Below are positions 23,352-33,001 of a DNA stretch of 36,196 nt, piece after piece. Under the pieces are notes generated by a model that was not told where the DNA came from, did no database searches, and was given only the letters and a program-made list of their open reading frames with translations. The stretch is from assembly GCA_025210655.1 (NCBI GenBank), contig JAOARG010000025.1, forward strand, positions 1 through 36,196. The letters are read 5' to 3'. Made by a program: the position numbers and the translations under genes. The DNA is from Bacillota bacterium. GTDB lineage: Bacteria; Bacillota; Clostridia; Peptostreptococcales; Acidaminobacteraceae. Within the stretch, counting starts at the first letter, position 1; every line of letters starts with the position of its first letter.

Positions 23352-25935
23352 TAATTTGTATTTTATATATTTAATCCCACTACTAGTGGCAATTCTTATC
23401 CTAATGTGGGTAAAGGCAAAAAATATTACAATAATGAAAAAGATATTTCCCCTTAGGGCCATTGTTATGATTTTTATATTTATAGCTTTGCTTAATCCTT
23501 GGCTTATGATGACTTCTACTGATACAGAAACTATTTTTTTGGTGGATAGATCCGAAAGTAGTAAGGACAAATCAAAAGATTACTCTAAGTTCATTGAGGA
23601 TTCCCTTGAGTATTTAGGTAAGGATGATAGCTATAGTATAGTTTCTTTTGCTGCTAATACTTCGATTGAAAAGACCTTTGACAAAAAGAAAGAAGGGGTT
23701 AGATTTCAAGGTGTAGTTGATTCCAGTTCAACAGATATTCCTTCAGCGGTTAAAAAAGCTTACGGCATATTTAATGAAGAGTCAAATAAAAGAATAGTCA
23801 TTCTTTCTGACGGTAAAAATAATAGCTCGTCGGACAAGATACATTTACCTGAGGACCTTGAAATAAAAATCAATAAAACTGAGGAGTTTAGTAATCCAGA
23901 AGTTCAGATAACAAGTCTTGATATACCTGAAAAGGTGGAGCAAAAGGAAAGTTTTAATATAGAAGTCGTAATAGATAGTAATGTAGAGACGAAATCAGAT
24001 TTAGTTTTATACGATGGTAAGTTCCCTGTTTATTCTAAAAAAATATATATTAAAAAGGGTAAAAATAGATTTTCTTTTGAGGATTTTGTGGAGTCAAGCG
24101 GCCTTGTCGAGTATAAAGCTGAGATTAATCCCCTTGATGATACCTTTATTGAAAATAATGTGTTTGGAAGGATTATAGAAGTTAAGGGGAATTCCCACAT
24201 ACTTTTGATAAGTAGTAAAGAAGATGATGTTTTATCAGGAATAATTGAGGCTAGCGGTGTATTAATGACTAGAACATCTATAGAAAACTTAAATACTTCA
24301 ATTGATTACCTTAGTAAGTTTGATGGAATAATAGTCAATGATATTTCGAAATGGAGAATGTCAAATGAATTTATGAAATCCATTGAAAGTTATGTTAAGG
24401 ATTTAGGAAAGGGTATCCTGGTAGTTGGAGGAAAAGAGAGTTATTCTATTGGTGGTTATCTCGATACAGATTTCGAAAGGATTCTTCCTGTTAGATCAGA
24501 AGCTGTCAGAGAAAGTAAAGAAAATAGTATGGATATGGTTATAGTAATTGATAAATCCGGTTCCATGATGGGGGGCAATAATTCTAATATATTCCTTGCT
24601 AAGCAAGCTGCGGCAAAGGTCTATAGAGGACTAAAGCCTTCTGATAGATTAGGTATAGTAGTATTTGATACTAAAAGTTATAATGTCCTTCCAATGGGAG
24701 AAGAATTCGATGAAGAAGAGGTAATGATGAAAATTGGAGGTATAGATGCTTCCGGTGGTACAGATATACTAGAGGGATTAAAGTCAGCTTATGATAATCT
24801 AAAGACTTCCACTGCCAAATCCAAACATATAATTCTTGTTACAGATGGACAAAGCTCTACAGATGGAATTGATAAGCTAATTGCTGATTGTAGGAATCTT
24901 GATATTACAATATCAAGTATTGCCATTGGTAATGGATCTGATAGGAACTTATTAAAAAGAATTTCTGATTTGGGACATGGAAGATATTATTATTTAAATA
25001 ATCCCCAAAGTATCCCTGATGTTTTTCTAAAGGAATCAGAGATAATGTCTAAAAGCTATTTGAATGATAGAACAATTTACCCTCAAGTATATTACAATAC
25101 TCCTCAAATCAACTTTAGTTCGGATCAAGCTATATATGGTTACATTTCAACTACTTTAAAAAGCTCTGCAGAGACCATTATAGAAAGTGATAGAAAGGAA
25201 GCTATACTAGCATATTGGAAGTATGGATTAGGGGATGCATTTGCCCTTACTACAGATCTTTCAGGTAACTGGACTAGGGATATGATTAAATCCCCTGAAA
25301 ATATTACTGCTTTTATTGAAATAGTAAAGTATATTGGACAAAATAAATATACAGATTCTTATCAAGTTTCATTTAAGCAAAACAATGAAAGCGGAGGAGA
25401 AATATGGATTAAGGATTCAAATTCCGGCCATGATAAAACTGTGAAATATTCTGTTCAGGGTGAAGATATTAGTGGTGAGTTAAAGTATGTAGGGGAATCA
25501 AAGTGGAAGGGAAGCATAGATATACTTTCCCAAGGAATCCACTACTTATTGATTGAGGACTCAGATGAAAATAAAGTCTTAAAAGCTTTTGAGGTGAATT
25601 ATCCAAAGGAATACAATATTCTTGAAAATAGCAATAGCATAGTTGGAATTGAGGAAATAGAAAAACCATCCCAGGTATTCTTGGAAATAGATAATAAGAA
25701 TAAGAAAAAAGTGAGTTTGAGAAATATTATATTAATCTTGGCTATTATTATTTTCCTTATAGATATTCTGCTAAGGGTTATTAATAAAGGCGACAGTGGA
25801 AAAAAAGTTGAAATAAATATTAAAAATAAGCAAAAAGATAGTAAAATAATAAAGAAAGAAAAAGTTCAGGAGATCAATAAGGATAAAAGTACTTCTTCAA
25901 GACTTCTGGAAGCTAAAAGGAAAATAAATAAGTAG
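23335..25935 (+). CDS. VWA membrane protein with two VWA-like domains and an amidotransferase-like fold
   Basis: This protein of about 866 residues has N-terminal helices at about 8-24 and 34-58. A first VWA-like domain begins with TIFLVDRSESS near residue 70 and has IVILSDGKNN. An insert resembles a class I glutamine amidotransferase fold (GILVVGGKESYSIGGY, about 355-372), with no catalytic Cys. A full VWA domain starts near 405 (VIDKSGSMMGG, then GGTDILEGL and LVTDGQSS, giving a complete MIDAS site). A C-terminal helix at about 794-814 leads to a Lys-rich tail. ATG 23335 is preferred over one at 23314 because it gives a normal signal-anchor start. Last gene of the MoxR/ABC operon; probably a MoxR client acting at the cell surface. 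Confidence 0.84.
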   Translation: MNVKFDNLYFIYLIPLLVAILILMWVKAKNITIMKKIFPLRAIVMIFIFIALLNPWLMMTSTDTETIFLVDRSESSKDKSKDYSKFIEDSLEYLGKDDSYSIVSFAANTSIEKTFDKKKEGVRFQGVVDSSSTDIPSAVKKAYGIFNEESNKRIVILSDGKNNSSSDKIHLPEDLEIKINKTEEFSNPEVQITSLDIPEKVEQKESFNIEVVIDSNVETKSDLVLYDGKFPVYSKKIYIKKGKNRFSFEDFVESSGLVEYKAEINPLDDTFIENNVFGRIIEVKGNSHILLISSKEDDVLSGIIEASGVLMTRTSIENLNTSIDYLSKFDGIIVNDISKWRMSNEFMKSIESYVKDLGKGILVVGGKESYSIGGYLDTDFERILPVRSEAVRESKENSMDMVIVIDKSGSMMGGNNSNIFLAKQAAAKVYRGLKPSDRLGIVVFDTKSYNVLPMGEEFDEEEVMMKIGGIDASGGTDILEGLKSAYDNLKTSTAKSKHIILVTDGQSSTDGIDKLIADCRNLDITISSIAIGNGSDRNLLKRISDLGHGRYYYLNNPQSIPDVFLKESEIMSKSYLNDRTIYPQVYYNTPQINFSSDQAIYGYISTTLKSSAETIIESDRKEAILAYWKYGLGDAFALTTDLSGNWTRDMIKSPENITAFIEIVKYIGQNKYTDSYQVSFKQNNESGGEIWIKDSNSGHDKTVKYSVQGEDISGELKYVGESKWKGSIDILSQGIHYLLIEDSDENKVLKAFEVNYPKEYNILENSNSIVGIEEIEKPSQVFLEIDNKNKKKVSLRNIILILAIIIFLIDILLRVINKGDSGKKVEINIKNKQKDSKIIKKEKVQEINKDKSTSSRLLEAKRKINK

Positions 25936-25986
25936 TTTTTCTTTTGTAAATTAATCTAAAGTATATGTTTGGGGATTGGTGGTAAA

Positions 25987-26670
25987 ATGAAAAAAGTTTC
26001 GGTTGTGATTCCTTCTGGTGGACGAGGGAGTAGAATGGGTGCCAATAAAAGCAAGCAGTTTTTATTGTTGAAGGGAAAAGCAATCCTTCAAATCACATTG
26101 GAAAAATTTTTGCAAATAGAAGAAGTTACGGAGCTTATAGTCCTTTCGTCAAGGGAAGATATGGATGAAACGAAGAGGATAATAAACTCCATAGAGACTG
26201 ATAAGCTAATAAGGCTAACAATAGGTGGCGATAGTAGACAGGATTCGGTTTTTAATGGATTAAAACTTTTATCTAGCTCTTGTGATATTGTTCTTGTCCA
26301 TGATGGGGCAAGGCCACTAATTGAAAAAAATGAAATAAGGTCTTGTATAAAGTCAGTAGAAGATAAAGGATCTGGAGTTATAGGTGTCCCTGTGAAGGAT
26401 ACTATCAAGGTAGTTGATTCAGACGGAATTGTATCTAATACACCTAAAAGGGATACTTTGTGGATAACTCAGACGCCACAAGGTTTTTTTCCACAGGATC
26501 TTATATCTGCTTATGAAAAGGCCAGGGAAGAAGGTTTTATAGGAACTGATGATTCAAGCCTTATTGAGAGATATGGTGGAAAAGTATTCATGGTCATGGG
26601 ATCATATGAGAATATTAAGTTAACTACACCAGAAGATTTGATAATTGCAGAAAGAATCATGGAAAGGTAG
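25987..26670 (+). CDS. ispD: 2-C-methyl-D-erythritol 4-phosphate cytidylyltransferase
   Basis: This protein of about 227 residues catalyses the third step of the MEP isoprenoid pathway: CTP plus MEP gives CDP-ME. Seen are the nucleotide-binding loop [16 protein letters not shown] (usual AAGxGxRM...PKQ), [25 protein letters not shown] and a C-terminal [11 protein letters not shown] 25987 follows GGTGG; an in-frame TTG at 25969 would add six residues that do not align. It is followed 7 bases later by ispF. Confidence 0.93.
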   Translation: MKKVSVVIPSGGRGSRMGANKSKQFLLLKGKAILQITLEKFLQIEEVTELIVLSSREDMDETKRIINSIETDKLIRLTIGGDSRQDSVFNGLKLLSSSCDIVLVHDGARPLIEKNEIRSCIKSVEDKGSGVIGVPVKDTIKVVDSDGIVSNTPKRDTLWITQTPQGFFPQDLISAYEKAREEGFIGTDDSSLIERYGGKVFMVMGSYENIKLTTPEDLIIAERIMER

Positions 26671-26677
26671 TGAGACT

Positions 26678-27154
26678 ATGAAAATTGGTATTGGATATGA
26701 TGTTCATAAAATTGTAGAGGATAGAAAATTATATCTTGGGGGTATAGAAATACCTTGGGATAAGGGATTACTTGGTCATTCTGATGCAGATGTACTTATA
26801 CACACTATCATGGATAGCATTCTGGGTGCCCTTGCCTTAGGTGATATAGGTAAGCACTTTCCTGATACTGATCCAAAATATAAGGGGATTAGAAGTACTG
26901 AACTTCTTGAACATGTTATGAAACTTGTTTGGGAAAAGGGATATGAAATTGGAAATATCGATAGCATAGTTGTTTGCCAAGAGCCAAAGCTAAAGGATTA
27001 TATACTTCCTATGAGGGAAAGTTTAGCCTTTTTAATGGATACTGATATTGACAATGTATCAGTAAAGGCAACAACCACAGAAAAATTAGGATTTGAGGGA
27101 AGAAAAGAAGGAATATCATCCCATTGTGTAGTATTATTAAATAAGAGGAGTTGA
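26678..27154 (+). CDS. ispF: 2-C-methyl-D-erythritol 2,4-cyclodiphosphate synthase
   Basis: This 158-residue protein is the usual length. It cyclises CDP-ME 2-phosphate to MEcPP in the MEP pathway and works as a trimer with a metal ion. Metal ligands lie in GIGYDVHKI (Asp8, His10) and [23 protein letters not shown] and [14 protein letters not shown] complete the family signature. The true start is ATG 26678 ([10 protein letters not shown]); upstream in-frame codons lie inside ispD. The pathway partner ispD is adjacent. Confidence 0.95.
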   Translation: MKIGIGYDVHKIVEDRKLYLGGIEIPWDKGLLGHSDADVLIHTIMDSILGALALGDIGKHFPDTDPKYKGIRSTELLEHVMKLVWEKGYEIGNIDSIVVCQEPKLKDYILPMRESLAFLMDTDIDNVSVKATTTEKLGFEGRKEGISSHCVVLLNKRS

Positions 27155-27161
27155 GGATGAT

Positions 27162-27416
27162 ATGAACAACTATAAATTTTTTCAAAATAACAAATGTGAA
27201 TACTTTCCTTGTCACAAGGGTGTAAATGAAGAGGATTTTAACTGTCTTTTCTGTTACTGTCCCCTATATGCACTTAAGGAAAACTGTGGTGGGAATTTTA
27301 AATATACTAATGGAATAAAAGATTGTTCGGGATGTACTAAACCCCATGGTGAAGGAAGCTATGATTTTATCATGTCCAAAATTGGAATGATAATAGATTT
27401 AGGGAAAAAAGATTAA
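27162..27416 (+). CDS. Small cysteine-rich protein (Cys-rich small domain family)
   Basis: This 84-residue protein has nine cysteines, in order CEYFPC, CLFCYC, C, CSGC, plus several His, suggesting a zinc or iron-sulfur site. The pattern fits the Cys-rich small domain family (Pfam PF04071, from memory), sometimes found with cobalamin genes. It starts 7 bases after ispF with a GAGGA site and is probably in the isoprenoid operon. Function unknown. The window also has a B12-dependent reductase, but no direct link can be shown. Confidence 0.75.
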   Translation: MNNYKFFQNNKCEYFPCHKGVNEEDFNCLFCYCPLYALKENCGGNFKYTNGIKDCSGCTKPHGEGSYDFIMSKIGMIIDLGKKD

Positions 27417-27434
27417 AAAAATAAGGTGAAAAGC

Positions 27435-27462
27435 TTGACAAAATTTATATATTCAATATAAT
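27435..27462 (+). promoter_or_regulatory. Promoter of the structured RNA
   Basis: A consensus -35 TTGACA (27435-27440), a 16-bp spacer and a consensus -10 TATAAT (27457-27462). Transcription would start near 27469. No gene starts within the next 240 bases. Confidence 0.85.
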
Positions 27463-27468
27463 ATTACG

Positions 27469-27653
27469 TGTCTAATTAAATATTGCATGTATGTGATATA
27501 TTTGTATTTTATAATTCCTAATATAAGATTTAATGGATAACTCCCCGAAAGTTCCATTAAATTCCCCTTTTAATTTAATTGCCATGCCGGAATCATAAAG
27601 TATAAAATGTCATATATTATATAGGGATATCAGAAATGATATCCTTTTTTTTT
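27469..27653 (+). ncRNA. Unassigned structured RNA of about 185 nt, or a regulated leader
   Basis: This unit runs from a consensus promoter to an intrinsic terminator and has no open frame. A long helix pairs 27501-27518 (TTTGTATTTTATAATTCC) with 27589-27606 (GGAATCATAAAGTATAAA): 17 of 18 positions pair, two of them G-U. Inside it, ATTTAATGGA (27528-27537) pairs perfectly with TCCATTAAAT (27553-27562) under a CCCCGAA loop. An alternative helix ATTAAATT (27556-27563) with AATTTAAT (27572-27579) is mutually exclusive with it. The shape, a long stem then an asymmetric bubble then a hairpin, recalls 6S RNA, but no conserved 6S sequence was recognised. It may instead be an attenuating leader of the NRDE gene. 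Confidence 0.65.
27625..27653 (+). terminator. Intrinsic terminator of the structured RNA
   Basis: A perfect 8-bp stem GGATATCA/TGATATCC has a GAAA loop and nine T residues after it. It lies 56 bases before the NRDE gene, so that gene either has its own weak promoter or depends on readthrough. Confidence 0.92.
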
Positions 27654-27708
27654 ATATCCGTGTTAAGGATAATTACTTTATGGATAAAAAGATTATGGGG
27701 GTGATCTT

Positions 27709-28461
27709 ATGTGTACATTATTTATCGGCAAGAAGGTACATAGCAAGTATAAACTTATTTTTATGGGTAACAGGGATGAGTTTTATAAGAGACCAACACT
27801 TGCAAGCCATTATTGGAGTGAATGTAAGGACATATATGGTGGAAGGGATCTTTTGTCATGCGGATCCTGGACGGCCATAAATAAGAATGGTAGAATTGCT
27901 TTTCTTACCAACTATAGGGATTTTAGTCTTCATAAGGAGCAGGCAATATCAAGGGGGAAGTTGGTTTATGATTTTCTAAGAAAAGATATGACTTCAATAC
28001 AGTATTTAGATGAACTTAAAAGTAAATCGGAAAATTATGATCCCTACAATATTATTTTTGGAGATATTCATGATTTGTATTATTTCAATAATGTTGATAA
28101 TAGTTGTCAAAGGCTAGAGGATGGTATTTATGGCTTGAGTAATGGTTTTTTAAATACTCCTTGGAAAAAAGTTCAGTTTGGTATGGAAATGATGCAAAAT
28201 ATAGTTTCAAGGGATTTTCAGATATCGGAACTTTTGGATATAATGGAAAATGATCTTCCGGCAGAGGATAGTGAACTTCCTGAAACAGGACTTCCCTATG
28301 ACAAGGAGAAGTTATTGTCAAGATTATTTATAAAAAGCGAATCCTATGGAACAAGAGTAACTACAATAATATTAGTGGATAATAATGATAAGGTTGAGTA
28401 TGTAGAAAAAGATCACATAAGGGGCATGATTTCTTATCGTACAATAGAACTGGATGTATAA
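27709..28461 (+). CDS. NRDE (TANGO2-like) family protein
   Basis: This 250-residue protein starts MCTL, with Cys2 exposed after Met removal as in Ntn-type hydrolases, and contains the name-giving NRDE motif (GNRDEFYKRP, about 22-31). SCGSWTAINKNGRIAFLTNYRD and the C-terminal YGTRVTTII block are also typical. Bacterial members are uncharacterised; the eukaryotic relative TANGO2 is tied to lipid or haem handling, so no substrate is assigned. GGGGGTG precedes the ATG. The gene follows an RNA unit with a strong terminator. Confidence 0.86.
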   Translation: MCTLFIGKKVHSKYKLIFMGNRDEFYKRPTLASHYWSECKDIYGGRDLLSCGSWTAINKNGRIAFLTNYRDFSLHKEQAISRGKLVYDFLRKDMTSIQYLDELKSKSENYDPYNIIFGDIHDLYYFNNVDNSCQRLEDGIYGLSNGFLNTPWKKVQFGMEMMQNIVSRDFQISELLDIMENDLPAEDSELPETGLPYDKEKLLSRLFIKSESYGTRVTTIILVDNNDKVEYVEKDHIRGMISYRTIELDV

Positions 28462-28593
28462 GAATTTAAACAAATTGTATTATTTTGTAACTCTTTCGTA
28501 ACCCTTTTTTAGGTGAAAGATTATACAATAATATCAAGGAAAATGTTTAGTTATTAAATATTTCCTCCCTTATAAAGATATATTATGTTTTTT

Positions 28594-28625
28594 AGGATTG
28601 GCTTTGACCAATCCTCTTTTATTTT
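28594..28625 (+). terminator. Intrinsic terminator after the NRDE gene
   Basis: A perfect 8-bp stem AGGATTGG/CCAATCCT (28594-28615) has a CTTTGA loop and is followed by CTTTTATTTTTTT. The 130 bases before it (28462-28593) are AT-rich and carry no gene. Confidence 0.88.
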
Positions 28626-28653
28626 TTTGAGGAATATTATTCCCTGATAGTTG

Positions 28654-28682
28654 TTGATACTGAATGATTAATATAATATAAT
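28654..28682 (+). promoter_or_regulatory. gltX promoter
   Basis: TTGATA (28654-28659), a 17-bp spacer and TATAAT (28677-28682) lie 35 bp upstream of gltX. Confidence 0.8.
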
Positions 28683-28717
28683 GTTACAGGAAAATAAGTA
28701 ATTCGAGGAGGAGAAAT

Positions 28718-30202
28718 ATGTCTGTAAGAGTGAGGTTTGCTCCAAGTCCGACAGGATATGTTCATATTGGAAGTTTAAGGACAGCTTTATATAACTATTT
28801 ATTTGCTAAGGGAAATGAAAATGGAAAATACATTTTAAGAATTGAAGATACAGATAGAACGAGACTTGTTGAAGGTGCAGTTGAGAATATGCTTGAGGCA
28901 ATGGAGTGGGCTGGTGTAAACCATGATGAAGGTCCAGTTCTTCTTGATGGTCAAATATCTGAAACTGGAGATTTTGGTCCATATGTTCAGTCTGATAGAC
29001 TTGAAATATATAAAAAACACATAGAAACATTATTAGAAAAGGGTCATGCTTATTATTGTTTCTGTACTAAGGAAAGACTTGATCAGGTTAGGGAGCAGCA
29101 AAAGGCTAATGGAGAAACTCCTAAGTATGATGGTCACTGTAGAGATATAGATCTTGAAGAGGCTAGAAAAAGAGCAGCTGCTGGTGAGTCATATGTAATT
29201 AGATTAAAATTACCTGTAAACAGAGATATTATGTTTGATGATGTTGTTAGGGGTAAGGTTGTTGTAAATACTAATGATGTAGATGATCAAGTGCTTATTA
29301 AAACTGATGGATTCCCAACATATCATTTTGCAGTAATAGTAGATGATCATCATATGGGAATAACACATGTAATCAGAGGAGAAGAATGGTTACCTTCAAC
29401 TCCTAAGCATGTATATATGTATGAAGCATTTGGATGGGATGCTCCTAGATATGTTCACCTTCCAAATATATTAAATAGCGAAAAGAAAAAATTATCTAAG
29501 AGACATGGGGATGTTGCTGTTAAGGACTTCAAAGAGAAGGGATACCTTCCAGAAGCCTTAGTAAATTATATCTCACTTTTAGGATGGTCTCCTGAAGATA
29601 ATAGTGAGATTATGTCTATTGAAGAAATCATTAGTAAGTTTTCACTTGAGAGAGTTTCTAAGAGTGGTGGAGTTTTTGATGTTGAGAAACTTAACTGGAT
29701 TAATTCACACTATTTAAAGGAAGCTGATTTAGATAGACTTACAGAACTTGCTTCTAGATACTTCGTTGAAGGTGGATATGTATCTGAAGATGAAATAAAG
29801 GATAAGTGGGACTGGATGAAGTCTATTATCAGTGCTACTAGGGAAAAACTAGATTATCTTAAGCAGGTTGTTGATTATATTCCATTATTCTTAGGTGAAA
29901 CTGTAGATATGGAAGATGAAAATGCTAAAGAGATGGTTGAATTAGACCATGTTCCTGATATGCTTGAAGTATTCAAAGGTAAAATCCTTGAAAGTGAAGA
30001 GCTTACTAAGGATTCTACAAAGAAGATTCTTAAGGCAGTTCAAAAGGAAACTGGACATAAGGGAAAGAACCTATTCATGCCAGTTAGGGTTGCAGTTTCA
30101 GGCCAATGTCACGGACCAGATCTTAATGAAATGTTAGTTATTTTAGGCAAAGATCTTATTTCAAAGAGAATAGATTTTGTTAAAAATAATTATTGCAAAT
30201 AA
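28718..30202 (+). CDS. gltX: Glutamyl-tRNA synthetase
   Basis: This 494-residue class I aminoacyl-tRNA synthetase attaches glutamate to tRNA-Glu. It has the HIGH-type motif [13 protein letters not shown] (residues 7-19) and the KMSKS-type motif KLSKRH. A CFC...HCR zinc-site-like cluster lies near residues 108-138. The anticodon-binding C-terminal domain is complete. Whether it also charges tRNA-Gln, as in many Firmicutes, cannot be told from the sequence; no glnS is nearby. GAGGAGG precedes the ATG. It has its own promoter, and the downstream T-box promoter overlaps its last codons. Confidence 0.95.
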   Translation: MSVRVRFAPSPTGYVHIGSLRTALYNYLFAKGNENGKYILRIEDTDRTRLVEGAVENMLEAMEWAGVNHDEGPVLLDGQISETGDFGPYVQSDRLEIYKKHIETLLEKGHAYYCFCTKERLDQVREQQKANGETPKYDGHCRDIDLEEARKRAAAGESYVIRLKLPVNRDIMFDDVVRGKVVVNTNDVDDQVLIKTDGFPTYHFAVIVDDHHMGITHVIRGEEWLPSTPKHVYMYEAFGWDAPRYVHLPNILNSEKKKLSKRHGDVAVKDFKEKGYLPEALVNYISLLGWSPEDNSEIMSIEEIISKFSLERVSKSGGVFDVEKLNWINSHYLKEADLDRLTELASRYFVEGGYVSEDEIKDKWDWMKSIISATREKLDYLKQVVDYIPLFLGETVDMEDENAKEMVELDHVPDMLEVFKGKILESEELTKDSTKKILKAVQKETGHKGKNLFMPVRVAVSGQCHGPDLNEMLVILGKDLISKRIDFVKNNYCK

Positions 30203-30221
30203 TAAAAATTAATGTTATTCT
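30193..30221 (+). promoter_or_regulatory. Promoter of the T-box/cysE operon
   Basis: TTGCAA (30193-30198), a 17-bp spacer and TATTCT (30216-30221) with a TG extended -10. The -35 lies within the last codons of gltX. Confidence 0.6.
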
Positions 30222-30228
30222 TTAATAC

Positions 30229-30476
30229 AAATAACGAGCTATGATTAGGAGAGTAAGTTTTTGAGATTTTTTAGAGATGGATTGTCACCGGCTGAAAGCA
30301 GTCCTAAAATCAAAATAGAGCTGAAATGCACCTATGAGCTGAGATTCTGAATTGAGTAGGGATTTCCGGTTAATCACCGATAAAGGATTTTAGAGATGAA
30401 CATATTTTGTTCAAACAAAGTGGAACCGCGGGAATCTACGCCTTTGTATAGGGCTTAGATTCCCTTTTATATTTTT
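30229..30476 (+). promoter_or_regulatory. T-box leader with Cys specifier (UGC)
   Basis: The T-box core TGGAACCGCG is at 30421-30430. A terminator stem GGGAATCTA (30430-30438) pairs with TAGATTCCC (30456-30464) and is followed by a T-rich tract; the T-box core overlaps its 5' arm, as needed for the antiterminator. Stem I contains GGAGAGTAAG near 30247 and a specifier loop GAAATGCACC, with TGC at 30327-30329 matching tRNA-Cys. Uncharged tRNA-Cys should favour the antiterminator and switch on cysE-cysS, which fits both first genes. Confidence 0.92.
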
Positions 30477-30510
30477 CGCTTTATTTATTTTGTATTAAGG
30501 AGTGAATGCT

Positions 30511-31161
30511 ATGGCAAAAGATAATATGAGCTTAATTGGTAGAATTATTGAAAGTGACCCGGCGGCGACGAATTTTATTCAGGTATTACTATGTTACCCA
30601 GGAGTCCATGCAATATTTTTCCATAGGATATCCCATTTTCTATATAATATTAACCTTAAGACAATGGCAAGGGTTCTTTCCCAGTTGGTAAGATTTTTTA
30701 CTGGTATAGAAATTCACCCTGGGGCTAAAATTGGAAAAAGGTTGTTTATTGATCACGGAATGGGTGTAGTAATAGGAGAGACGGCAATTATAGGTGATGA
30801 TGTTACTATATATCAAGGTGTGACCCTTGGTGGTACTGGAAAGCATATTGGTAAAAGACACCCTACAATAGGCGATAGGGTTGTAATTTCATCAGGTGCC
30901 AAAGTTCTTGGACCATTTAAGGTAGGCCATGATTCAAAAATTGGAGCAGGTTCTGTTGTTTTAAAGGAAGTTCCTGAAGCTTCAACTGTAGTTGGAATTC
31001 CAGGAAGAGTAGTTCTTAAAAAGGATTACACAAACCATGAAATAGATTTGGATCAGGTAAAGCTGCCTGACCCAATGTTGACAGAGGTAGAATGTCTTAG
31101 AAAAAGGATACTTAATCTTGAAAAGTCAATGATGGAGGGAGAAAAAAATGAAACTATTTAA
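30511..31161 (+). CDS. cysE: Serine O-acetyltransferase
   Basis: This 216-residue enzyme makes O-acetylserine from serine and acetyl-CoA, the first step of cysteine synthesis. An N-terminal helical domain is followed by a left-handed parallel beta-helix of hexapeptide repeats ([22 protein letters not shown]). The catalytic-loop motif is [10 protein letters not shown], and GVTLGGTGK is also conserved. The start at ATG 30511 has AAGGAG 8 bases upstream; the GTG at 30502 overlaps that site. It lacks an adjacent cysK. It is controlled by the Cys T-box and overlaps cysS by 14 bases. Confidence 0.95.
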   Translation: MAKDNMSLIGRIIESDPAATNFIQVLLCYPGVHAIFFHRISHFLYNINLKTMARVLSQLVRFFTGIEIHPGAKIGKRLFIDHGMGVVIGETAIIGDDVTIYQGVTLGGTGKHIGKRHPTIGDRVVISSGAKVLGPFKVGHDSKIGAGSVVLKEVPEASTVVGIPGRVVLKKDYTNHEIDLDQVKLPDPMLTEVECLRKRILNLEKSMMEGEKNETI

Positions 31162-32545
31162 CAGCTTAACAAGAAAAAAAGAAGAGTTTAAAACTATTGA
31201 AGAAAACAAGGTAAGAATGTATGTGTGTGGCCCCACGGTCTATAACTATTTCCATATCGGAAATGCAAGACCATTCATGATGTTTGATGTATTAAGAAGA
31301 TATCTTGAGTTTAAAGGTTATGAAGTAAACTATGTTCAGAACTTCACGGATGTAGATGACAAAATAATCAATAGAGCTAATGAAGAAGGAATTTCTTCTT
31401 TAGAAGTAAGTGAGAAGTATATTGAAGAATACTTTAAGGATGCGGATGCTTTAGGTATCAAAAGAGCTACTGTTCATCCTAAGGTAACTGAAAATATTGA
31501 AGGTATAATCAAATTTATTGATGTATTAATAAATAGGGGTTATGCATATGAGGTTTCAGGAGATGTTTACTTTGATACAAAAGCTTTTGAGAACTATGGA
31601 AAATTATCAGGACAAAGTATAGAGGATTTAAATGTAGGCGCAAGAATTGATGTTAATACAGACAAGAAAAATCCTACTGACTTTGTTCTTTGGAAATCTC
31701 ATAAACCGGGGGAGCCTTATTGGGTAAGCCCATGGGGTAATGGTAGACCAGGTTGGCATATAGAGTGTTCAGTAATGAGTAATAGATATCTTGGTGATAG
31801 TATTGATATCCATGCAGGTGGCCAGGATCTTATTTTCCCTCACCATGAAAATGAGATTGCTCAGACAGAAGCTTATACAGGTAAGAAGTTTGCAAATTAC
31901 TGGGTTCATAACGGTTATATCAATATAAACAATGAAAAAATGTCAAAATCTAAGGGTAATTTCTTTACGGTAAGGGAGATACTAGAAAAGTATCCTGCCG
32001 AAGTGGTAAGATTCTTTATGCTTTCTGCCCACTATAGAAATCCAGTTAACTTCAGTGAAGAACTTGTTGAACAAGCAAAAAATGGACTTGAGAGAATTTA
32101 TAAGTCTAAGGAAAACATGGAATACTTAATGGAAAATGCAACAAGTGAAAAAATGACTGAAGATGAAAAAGCAAGATTAGAAGAGTTAAGGGAATTTAAA
32201 ACTAAGTTCATTACAGCAATGGATGATGATTTAAATACTGCTGATGGAGTTTCTGTAATATTCGAATTAGTAAGGGAGATAAATATTTCTTCAAATGAAG
32301 AGTCTTCTAAGGAATTTTTACAAGGTGAACTTGATTCCCTTAGGGAGCTAACGGAAGTACTTGGAATACTAACTGCAAAAAAAGAATCATTAGATGATGA
32401 AATCGAAGCATTAATTAAACAGAGACAAGATGCAAGAGCAAATAGAGATTTTAAACTTGCCGATCAGATTAGGGATGATCTTAGTGCAAGGGGAATAATT
32501 CTTGAAGATACTTCTCAAGGAGTTAAATGGAGATTTAAAAAATAG
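31148..32545 (+). CDS. cysS: Cysteinyl-tRNA synthetase
   Basis: This 465-residue class I synthetase is full length. It has the HIGH-type motif [16 protein letters not shown] with the zinc-ligand Cys27, the cysteine-specific zinc site (WHIECSVM and HHENEIAQ), and KMSKSKGN. It starts within the end of cysE after a GGAGGGA site. Control of cysS by uncharged tRNA-Cys through the T-box gives feedback on its own product. Confidence 0.97.
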   Translation: MKLFNSLTRKKEEFKTIEENKVRMYVCGPTVYNYFHIGNARPFMMFDVLRRYLEFKGYEVNYVQNFTDVDDKIINRANEEGISSLEVSEKYIEEYFKDADALGIKRATVHPKVTENIEGIIKFIDVLINRGYAYEVSGDVYFDTKAFENYGKLSGQSIEDLNVGARIDVNTDKKNPTDFVLWKSHKPGEPYWVSPWGNGRPGWHIECSVMSNRYLGDSIDIHAGGQDLIFPHHENEIAQTEAYTGKKFANYWVHNGYININNEKMSKSKGNFFTVREILEKYPAEVVRFFMLSAHYRNPVNFSEELVEQAKNGLERIYKSKENMEYLMENATSEKMTEDEKARLEELREFKTKFITAMDDDLNTADGVSVIFELVREINISSNEESSKEFLQGELDSLRELTEVLGILTAKKESLDDEIEALIKQRQDARANRDFKLADQIRDDLSARGIILEDTSQGVKWRFKK

Positions 32546-32560
32546 TTAGGAGGAGAGAAG

Positions 32561-33001
32561 TTGGAGAAATTTCTAGAACTTCTGGACATAGAGACTATGT
32601 CAGAAGAGCAGGTGAAGTTGATATCCCCTCTAAAACTAGCCTATATTGGTGATGCAGTATATGAGGTGTATATAAGGTCATATGTAGTAAATAAAATAAA
32701 AACAAATGTTAATTCAATGAATAAAATGGCTGTAAAATATGTAAAGGCTGAAGCACAGGCCAAAGTTGCCAGGGGCCTTAAAGATTTAGTGTCTGAGAAA
32801 GAATGGACTATATTAAAAAGAGGTAGAAACCAAAAATCCGCAACAGTTGCTAAAAATGCAAGTATTGGTGATTATAGGTATGCGACTGGTTTTGAAGCCT
32901 TGATTGGATACTTATATTTGTCAGGAAATAATGATAGAATAAGAGAAATAATTAAATACTCAATTGATGTTCTTGAGGGAAAGGTGAATAATGAATTATA
33001 G
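32561..33001 (+). CDS. mrnC: Mini-ribonuclease III
   Basis: This 146-residue protein is a single RNase III catalytic domain without a double-stranded RNA-binding domain, as in Bacillus MrnC, which trims 23S rRNA. The catalytic motif is LAYIGDAVYEVYIR (about 24-37), and EALIGYLYLSG carries the second acidic site. It uses a TTG start with AGGAGG exactly 7 bases upstream. It lies 15 bases after cysS, the usual neighbour. Confidence 0.92.
   Translation: MEKFLELLDIETMSEEQVKLISPLKLAYIGDAVYEVYIRSYVVNKIKTNVNSMNKMAVKYVKAEAQAKVARGLKDLVSEKEWTILKRGRNQKSATVAKNASIGDYRYATGFEALIGYLYLSGNNDRIREIIKYSIDVLEGKVNNEL

Noticed and set aside
28462..28593. Small gene or RNA after the NRDE gene
   Set aside because: A few weak promoter-like hexamers are present, but there is no open frame with a ribosome binding site and no strong structure apart from the terminator.
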